From Clostridia bacterium (GTDB taxonomy: Bacteria; Bacillota; Clostridia; Christensenellales; Aristaeellaceae): a DNA stretch of 10,732 bases. How positions within the stretch are numbered: the first letter of the stretch is position 1; every line of letters starts with the position of its first letter. Location of the stretch: NCBI GenBank assembly GCA_900754755.1, contig CAAEEC010000138.1:1-10732 (forward strand). Reading direction: 5' to 3'. Shown here piece after piece: positions 6,706 through 10,732 of this stretch. The position numbers were made by a program, and so were the translations under genes. The notes below the pieces were generated by a model. The model worked only from the letters and a program-made list of their open reading frames with translations, made no database searches and was not told the DNA's origin.

Positions 6706-8280
6706 TTAGTTGCCGGTCGGCTCGTTCTGCGGGTTCTCCAGGTCGGCGTCAGAGATTTCGCTGGCCGCCATCACGTCCGGCAGGTAGCGCAGCTGGTTCT
6801 CGTTGTGCTTCTCGGCCCACTCCTCGATGGTGATGTTGCCATTGAGGAAGTCCATGGTGTAGGTGTACCAGGCGCGCAGGGCTTCCTGGTTGTCGCCAAT
6901 GCCGCGAGCCAGCGCCTGGCCCCAGCCCTTCTGCACGTTGCCGATGTAGGTGATGTTCGAGAACATGTCGGCGAGTTCGCCTTCCAGTTCAACGCCGTTC
7001 ACCAGCGGGATGCCGTCCGGACGGCCGCCGTTTTCGATCAGAGCATCCGTGTAGATGGCAAAGCCTTCGGGGGAGCTGTAGTACATCAGGAAGTCCACGA
7101 CCATGTCGTCGTGCTCGACGTCCTTCTTCACAGCGCCCAGGAAGCCGGTGGCCACTTCGATCGTGCGGGCGGGAGCCTCGAAGCTGTCGCCTTCCATGCT
7201 CGGCATGGAGAAGGTGCCCAGACCGAATTCCTGCACGCCTTCGATGGTGGTTTCGTCATCCAACTCAACGGATTCGCCCGCTGCCACAGCGTCCATGGTG
7301 TTCAGATAATCGCCAAAGAACCAGGAACCATCCAGCCAGATCGCGGCCTTGCCCTGATAGAACAGGGTCTTGGCGCCATTGCCATCCGTGCCGAAGAAGG
7401 CGTCGCCGCCCGCGTACTGCGGGAAGAGCTTGCCCATGTTGGTCCACACATCCTGCTGACCCTGGCTGCCAGCGACGATTTCGCCTTCCTTAAAGGCCTT
7501 GTAGAAACGCACGCCGTTGTTGGTCACTTTGCTGGTGTCGTCGTTCCAAGGATCGGTGGGATCGTACACGAAAGCGCCGTCGATTTCCTCATCGTAGCAG
7601 TAGTCGCCGGGCTGCGCGCGCACGATTTCAATCTGGGAACGGGTGGTCTGGTCCACGTAGATCTGCGCCAGCCAACCCATCTGGCCGGACCAGAAGGAGT
7701 TGAAGTCGCCCGCCACTGCCAGCGGCTGATAGCCGGCGGCCGCGATCTTTTCGCACACCGCGACGAACTCGTCCCACGTCGTGGGCGGTTCCACGCCAAC
7801 TTCCTCAAAGATGTCGGCATTGTAGAACCACAGCACCTGCGTGCCGCTCACGCACAGAGCCGTCCAGCTGCCGTTCACCTGGTCGATCTGCTGCATGTCG
7901 AAGGCGATACCAGCCTGCCACTCGTCATCCGTGTAGGGGTTGATGTCATAGGCATAGTCATAGAAATTGATGACTTTGTCATTCGCATCAGAACCGGCCA
8001 GGTTGATGAAAACGAGGTCGGCTTCCGGAACTTCCGTGTCCCAGGACTGGAACATGGCCTTTACCCAGTTCTCATAGCCTTCCGACGGTTTGAGGTCGAC
8101 GACCACGTCTACGCCGGGGTGGAGCGCTTCGTAAGCCGCGCCAACGGCTTCCCAGGCTTCCTGCACGCCAGTGCTGGCATACAGCGAGATGGTGATCGTG
8201 CCGCTAAAATCGTCCTCCGCAAACGCGAAGCCGGGCACGAGCAGCGCCAGAGCCAATACCAGAGCGAAAACCTTTTTCAT
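6706..8280 (-). CDS. Extracellular sugar-binding protein of an ABC importer (family 1 type)
   Basis: This 524-residue protein captures the substrate outside the cell and delivers it to the permease pair encoded downstream. It starts with a signal peptide: KK at residues 2-3, a hydrophobic core, and a probable cleavage after A21 (FAFA, then EDD). There is no cysteine at or near that site, so it looks like a signal peptidase I substrate and not a lipoprotein. The body matches SBP_bac_1-type proteins. It has an N-terminal strand ITISLYAS, LYASTGVQEAWEAVGAAYE with a hinge-like layout, VLWFYNADIFEEVGVEPPTTWDEF, and GKAAIWLDGSW in the second lobe. The length is above the usual 400-450, in the range of binding proteins for larger oligosaccharides. 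The mature protein is acidic. The ATG has AGGAGGG a few bases upstream. A strong promoter, a leader palindrome and a downstream hairpin suggest high expression. Confidence 0.95.
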   Translation of the reverse strand: MKKVFALVLALALLVPGFAFAEDDFSGTITISLYASTGVQEAWEAVGAAYEALHPGVDVVVDLKPSEGYENWVKAMFQSWDTEVPEADLVFINLAGSDANDKVINFYDYAYDINPYTDDEWQAGIAFDMQQIDQVNGSWTALCVSGTQVLWFYNADIFEEVGVEPPTTWDEFVAVCEKIAAAGYQPLAVAGDFNSFWSGQMGWLAQIYVDQTTRSQIEIVRAQPGDYCYDEEIDGAFVYDPTDPWNDDTSKVTNNGVRFYKAFKEGEIVAGSQGQQDVWTNMGKLFPQYAGGDAFFGTDGNGAKTLFYQGKAAIWLDGSWFFGDYLNTMDAVAAGESVELDDETTIEGVQEFGLGTFSMPSMEGDSFEAPARTIEVATGFLGAVKKDVEHDDMVVDFLMYYSSPEGFAIYTDALIENGGRPDGIPLVNGVELEGELADMFSNITYIGNVQKGWGQALARGIGDNQEALRAWYTYTMDFLNGNITIEEWAEKHNENQLRYLPDVMAASEISDADLENPQNEPTGN

Positions 8281-8313
8281 GATATCCCTCCTGCATATTT
8301 CTCCTTATATTTT

Positions 8314-8332
8314 ACAGGCAAACCCTGCCTGT
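8314..8332. promoter_or_regulatory. Palindrome in the binding-protein leader, candidate operator or RNA hairpin
   Basis: ACAGGCA (8314-8320) and TGCCTGT (8326-8332) are perfect inverted repeats around a 5 nt centre. The site lies about 25-45 nt downstream of the predicted transcription start and upstream of the AGGAGGG ribosome site. It could be a repressor operator acting as a roadblock, or a leader hairpin. It does not match a regulator site I can name, and no regulator gene lies in the window. Confidence 0.5.
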
Positions 8333-8362
8333 TAGGAGCCATACATTTCTTTCAACAATCCA

Positions 8363-8391
8363 ATTATACAGGAAGCGCAAGAAAAAATCAA
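8363..8391 (-). promoter_or_regulatory. Strong sigma-A type promoter of the sugar importer operon
   Basis: On the minus strand TTGATT (8386-8391), a 17 nt spacer and a perfect TATAAT (8363-8368) form a near-consensus promoter. The start point would be near 8356, which leaves a leader of about 75 nt before the binding-protein ATG. The upstream region (8392-8511) is AT-rich, which may aid the promoter. Confidence 0.8.
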
Positions 8392-8511
8392 GTATGCAGT
8401 AGAAGTTTTTTGCTTTTTATAGGAGTTGCATAGTAAAATCGGGAGGCTTAAAGTTACGCGCGTCACGGCCCAAAATGGATAAATATACGCAATATGTATA
8501 ATATGCAAAAT

Positions 8512-8546
8512 AAAAAGCAGTGCGGGGCAACGCCGCACTGCTTTTT
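8512..8546 (-). terminator. Strong terminator after the divIC-ppx operon
   Basis: AAAAAGCAGTGCGG (8512-8525) pairs perfectly with CCGCACTGCTTTTT (8533-8546), a 14 bp stem with a 7 nt loop. Both strands end the hairpin in a T-run, so it could work in both directions. It lies 28 nt past the stop codon of the Ppx/GppA gene and insulates the importer promoter from that operon. Confidence 0.9.
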
Positions 8547-8574
8547 GCTTCTATAATATAAGATTTCTTATTGG

Positions 8575-9453
8575 TTACGCAGGAAACCGCATTCGTGCAT
8601 AGCCAAGCATATTGTCTCCCAAGATGCGAACTTCAATTCCAGAAATGCCCGAAATGTTAAAAAATGCGCACAAAATGGCTGCGCCGCAATCCAGCACGTC
8701 CGCGCGGTCTGGATTCATGCCCGGCAGAGCCTTGCGCTGCGGCAATGGCATGCCAGAAAGGCGGTCTCGCATGGTTTCCACAAAAGCGCGCGAGAGGAAC
8801 TGCCCTTCCAGTGCGTTTCGGTCGCGCACGCCCAATTCCAGCGCTTTCAGGCAGTGCATGGTGCCGCTGATGCCCGCGAACACCGGCGCGCTAGCCGCGT
8901 CGGTGCGCACCCGATTCCAGGCAGGCCGCAGGATTTCTTCCGCGCGCGCGGTGAGCGCTTGACCCGTCGCGCCGCCCATCGCGTCGTGCAGGCGCACCGC
9001 GCCCACGCTCGCGCAGGCGCAAGAGAGCACGCGCCCGTCTTCTCCCACCACCAGCTCGGTTGAGCCGCCGCCGATGTCGATCACGCCCATGCGGCCCGGG
9101 CGCTTCACCGCCATATAGGCCAATTGCGCCTCTTCCTCGCCGCTGAGCACCTCGGTTTCCACGCCGAATTCTGCCGCCGCGCGGATCACTGCATCGCGGT
9201 TTTTGGCGTCCCGCAGGGCGCTGGTGCCAAAGGCAAAAACGCGCTGGCAGCCCGCCGCGCGGGCGCGTTGGGCAAAGCGGCGCATGGCATCCAGCGTGCG
9301 GGCGCAGGCTTCGGGTGCGAGCACGCCGTCCCGCATGCCCGCGATCAGCCGGGTGGTGCAAATGTCTCGGTCGATCGCGCGGAAATCGCCGGCTTCCCGC
9401 TCCGCGAGCATCATGCGCACGGAATTGGAGCCGACGTCCATCACGGCAATCAT
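8575..9453 (-). CDS. Short Ppx/GppA family phosphatase (exopolyphosphatase or pppGpp phosphohydrolase)
   Basis: This 292-residue protein belongs to the ASKHA-fold Ppx/GppA family, which removes terminal phosphate from polyphosphate or pppGpp. Phosphate-1 motif MDVGSNSVRMML is at residues 5-16. FGTSALRDAKN is at 75-85, SGEEEA at 104-109 (where the family's catalytic Glu is expected) and the phosphate-2 loop DIGGGSTEL at 126-134. GMNPDRADVL lies at about 245-254 and the sequence ends in DNMLGYARMRF. It contains only the two-lobed catalytic core and lacks the C-terminal HD-like domains of long Ppx proteins, as in the short actinobacterial and clostridial forms. It is probably cytoplasmic. Its ATG overlaps the divIC stop codon (ATGA), so translation is likely coupled. 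Which substrate it prefers cannot be decided from sequence. Confidence 0.92.
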   Translation of the reverse strand: MIAVMDVGSNSVRMMLAEREAGDFRAIDRDICTTRLIAGMRDGVLAPEACARTLDAMRRFAQRARAAGCQRVFAFGTSALRDAKNRDAVIRAAAEFGVETEVLSGEEEAQLAYMAVKRPGRMGVIDIGGGSTELVVGEDGRVLSCACASVGAVRLHDAMGGATGQALTARAEEILRPAWNRVRTDAASAPVFAGISGTMHCLKALELGVRDRNALEGQFLSRAFVETMRDRLSGMPLPQRKALPGMNPDRADVLDCGAAILCAFFNISGISGIEVRILGDNMLGYARMRFPA

Positions 9454-9743
9454 TGGCCGCTGGGCACATACCGGATTTCGTCCGGCAGCAGCATGCCCAG
9501 TTGTTCGCGCGCTGCCTGCTCAATATATTCGTCGGTTTGCATATATTCGGTGGTTTTGGTCAGCTCGTCGATTTCCTCGGTGAGCCGCAGCCGCTCGCTT
9601 TCCAGGTTGTCCAGCATGCTTTCCTGCGAGCGCAGGCGCATATACTGCACGGTGAGCGCGATGGCGAATCCCAGAATCAGCACCACGCAGGTTAAACCCC
9701 AGAAGCGAGGCTGCAAAAATTTTTTCTTTTGTCGCTTGGCCAT
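9450..9743 (-). CDS. divIC: Septum formation initiator, DivIC/FtsB family
   Basis: This 97-residue bitopic membrane protein is a divisome component that works with FtsL and DivIB/FtsQ during septum formation. A very basic N-terminus (AKRQKKKFLQPR) is followed by one membrane segment (about 16-34, GLTCVVLILGFAIALTV). A coiled coil follows at about 36-66 (RLRSQESMLDNLESERLRL), then the family's terminal motif YIEQAAREQLGMLLPDEIRY at about 73-92. Size and layout match DivIC of Bacillus. Gene order yabP-yabQ-divIC is the same as in B. subtilis and supports the DivIC call over a generic FtsB. GGGAGG precedes the ATG by 5 nt. There is an 11 nt gap after yabQ and a 4 nt overlap with the phosphatase gene. 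Confidence 0.92.
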   Translation of the reverse strand: MAKRQKKKFLQPRFWGLTCVVLILGFAIALTVQYMRLRSQESMLDNLESERLRLTEEIDELTKTTEYMQTDEYIEQAAREQLGMLLPDEIRYVPSGQ

Positions 9744-9754
9744 AGCTTCCTCCC

Positions 9755-10102
9755 TTACAGACTTTGGTTCTTTTTTGCGCGAAAATCCCGTAGCGCACGG
9801 GAAAGCTTATGCGCGCCGGCGCGCATAAGGCGCGATACGGACGCGGAATACAGGATGCACCCGCACAGCATGCCCAGCAGCGAATAGGCGCGCAACTCCC
9901 CATAGGCGGCGAAGTACACGCAGCCGATGGCGATGGCGCCCGCGCCGATGCCAAAGGCCACGTCCGCCGCCAGATTCAGCCAGGGACCAGCCTCCAGCAG
10001 CCAGCGCACCCCGCGCAGCGTGTCGTACAGCAGGCCGATGGCGGCGCCCGCCGCCAACGCCGCCAAAAACACGTAGCCTTGGCCCACGGTGTAGAACAGC
10101 AT
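9755..10102 (-). CDS. yabQ: Spore cortex protein YabQ
   Basis: This 115-residue integral membrane protein matches the YabQ family, which in B. subtilis localises to the forespore-facing membranes and is needed for spore cortex formation. The family start (YTVGQGYVFLAALAAGAAIGLLYDTLR, about 4-30) combines the first membrane helix with the conserved YD-LR turn. Two further hydrophobic stretches lie at about 43-66 and 71-90. The C-terminus is basic (KLSRALRDFRAKKNQ). Bacillus YabQ is longer; short forms like this occur in Clostridia. It starts one base after the yabP stop codon without a clear Shine-Dalgarno site, which suggests translational coupling to yabP. Expression would be expected in the mother cell during sporulation, but I do not see a sigma-E type promoter within the window. 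Confidence 0.88.
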   Translation of the reverse strand: MLFYTVGQGYVFLAALAAGAAIGLLYDTLRGVRWLLEAGPWLNLAADVAFGIGAGAIAIGCVYFAAYGELRAYSLLGMLCGCILYSASVSRLMRAGAHKLSRALRDFRAKKNQSL

Positions 10103-10103
10103 G

Positions 10104-10373
10104 TTATTTGAACAGCTTGCTCAAGCCACGCCGCTTCTGCCGGTCGTCGTACTCGAGCGCGTCGATCCGTCCTTCCACGAGCAGGGAACCGTTCTCCAAG
10201 CTGAGCTGGGAAATGTGCAGTTCATTTCCCATAATCGTCAGCGTGCCCGCCACGGTGCTCAGCGATACCAATTGCTCGTTGAACAACTCTACATCCGAAA
10301 CCCCCGTTACCACGGCGCGCGCACGCCCTTCCAAGGTGAGCGCGTGGCCGGTTTGCGGCGCGTCCTCCCGCAC
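10104..10373 (-). CDS. yabP: Sporulation protein YabP
   Basis: This 89-residue protein of the YabP/YqfC family is a small soluble spore-assembly protein. It shows the family pattern of beta strands: LTLEGRARAVVTGVSDVELFNEQ with the ITGV-like turn, then VSLSTVAGTLTIMGNELHI and LENGSLLVEGRIDALEY. The basic tail DRQKRRGLSKLFK resembles the end of Bacillus YabP. No membrane segment is present. The start is taken as GTG at 10373, with AAGGGGG 7 nt upstream; no in-frame ATG lies between here and the upstream gene. The frame stays open further upstream, so the start is less sure than the family. It is followed by yabQ after one base. Confidence 0.88.
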   Translation of the reverse strand: MREDAPQTGHALTLEGRARAVVTGVSDVELFNEQLVSLSTVAGTLTIMGNELHISQLSLENGSLLVEGRIDALEYDDRQKRRGLSKLFK

Positions 10374-10391
10374 AAAGCCACCCCCTTTGTG
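10371..10391 (-). promoter_or_regulatory. yabP: Hairpin enclosing the yabP ribosome site and start codon
   Basis: On the minus strand CACAAAG (10391-10385) pairs perfectly with CTTTGTG (10377-10371), leaving a 7 nt loop GGGGTGG. The GTG start codon of yabP is the last three bases of the 3' arm, and part of the Shine-Dalgarno run lies in the loop. Such a fold would lower initiation unless ribosomes from the upstream gene open it. This may be chance; it is a 7 bp stem. Confidence 0.4.
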
Positions 10392-10431
10392 GCCATTGTA
10401 CGCGCGTGGCGCGCCGGGTATGCGCGCATGG

Positions 10432-10732
10432 CTATTCGGCTACACTTTCGCGCCCCATCAAATAATAGGAAAGCCAGGCGCTGCGCGCGCCGCTGTTTTG
10501 CGTGAGAATGCTCACGGAAAAGGTTTCGCTGCCAAAAGCCGGAATGTCGCTGGGGCCGATTTGCGCGTCGTATGCCAGCCGGTCGCCCTCCAGGGTACTA
10601 AAATTCAGTTCCACCCACTCGGCAGGGATCATGCCCCGATTTTTGGCCTGCGCCACGATGTGTACAATGGAATACGATTCGATGCCCTCTTCCGAGCCGA
10701 TCATGCGCACGTATTCCTCCGCGTAGGAGGAA
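10432..10732 (-). CDS. Unrecognised protein, probable C-terminal part of a larger gene (possible FxLYD-like beta domain)
   Basis: The frame is open from the right edge to a TAG at 10432. Within the window there is a possible internal start (GTG at 10710, with GGAGG just upstream), which would give a 92-residue protein. The frame also continues to the edge as SSYAEEYVRM. The translated part alternates hydrophobic residues in a beta-rich pattern, with IVAQAKNRGMIPAEWVELNF and DIPAFGSETFSVSIL. This recalls the small FxLYD-type beta sandwich found at the C-terminus of cell-surface proteins: a strand, N-G-type turn, aromatic strand, then a P-G-x-S/T-like turn before the last strands. No membrane segment or catalytic motif is visible. 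It lies 58 nt upstream of yabP, where other spore formers usually have an S4-domain RNA-binding gene. The assignment is tentative; the coding call itself is moderately safe. Confidence 0.6.
   Translation of the reverse strand, partial: SSYAEEYVRMIGSEEGIESYSIVHIVAQAKNRGMIPAEWVELNFSTLEGDRLAYDAQIGPSDIPAFGSETFSVSILTQNSGARSAWLSYYLMGRESVAE

Noticed and set aside
6805..8433. A 542-residue open frame on the plus strand opposite the binding-protein gene
   Set aside because: No recognisable domain, and it runs through the importer promoter and ribosome site. The minus-strand gene has a signal peptide, ribosome site and clear family features.
8497..8502. A perfect TATAAT on the plus strand
   Set aside because: The hexamer 17 nt upstream (AATGGA) is a poor -35 and a strong hairpin terminator follows within 10 nt. 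No plus-strand gene lies downstream.
8332..8538. A 68-residue hydrophobic minus-strand frame between the importer and the phosphatase gene
   Set aside because: It covers the terminator arm and the promoter elements, has no ribosome site at its start, and has low-complexity AT-driven hydrophobicity.

Overview
The window reads as ordinary chromosome of a GC-rich, spore-forming member of the Bacillota, most likely class Clostridia. The main evidence is a yabP-yabQ-divIC run on the right side; this sporulation and division block is conserved in endospore formers. Strong Shine-Dalgarno sites (AGGAGG-like) and a CUT1 sugar importer without its own ATPase in the window fit the same group. A finer placement cannot be made from the sequence alone. 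All supported genes lie on the minus strand, so transcription runs from high to low coordinates.

Right block (10732 down to about 8512): the C-terminal end of an unrecognised protein, then yabP, yabQ, divIC/ftsB and a short Ppx/GppA-type phosphatase. From yabP onward the genes are tightly packed (1 nt gap, 11 nt gap, 4 nt ATGA overlap) and end at a strong hairpin terminator (8512-8546). YabP and YabQ belong to spore coat/cortex formation, and DivIC/FtsB to the divisome. The phosphatase probably acts on polyphosphate or (p)ppGpp.

Middle block (about 8391 down to 3591): a sugar ABC importer operon. A near-consensus promoter (TTGATT, 17 nt, TATAAT) leads into a leader with a palindrome. After it come a secreted solute-binding protein, a long hairpin with a short T-run, a 672-residue permease, a second permease and a terminator. 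The first permease carries an extra extracytoplasmic beta-propeller of about 280 residues between two added membrane segments. The binding protein has a signal peptide but no lipobox cysteine. Together these suggest a non-standard way of holding the binding protein near the membrane; this is the most interesting feature of the window. No ATPase is present, so one encoded elsewhere (MsmX/MalK type) must be used.

Left block (3564 down to 1): a cytoplasmic GH78 alpha-L-rhamnosidase with its own extended -10 promoter, followed by the start of a class I SAM-dependent methyltransferase that runs off the left edge. A natural reading is that the importer brings in rhamnose-containing oligosaccharides or glycosides and the rhamnosidase trims them inside the cell. 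That substrate link is inferred from gene order only.

The stretch 8392-8511, between the importer promoter and the phosphatase terminator, is AT-rich and holds no gene I can support. I saw no tRNA, rRNA, CRISPR array, insertion sequence or phage gene. No plus-strand gene is convincing.
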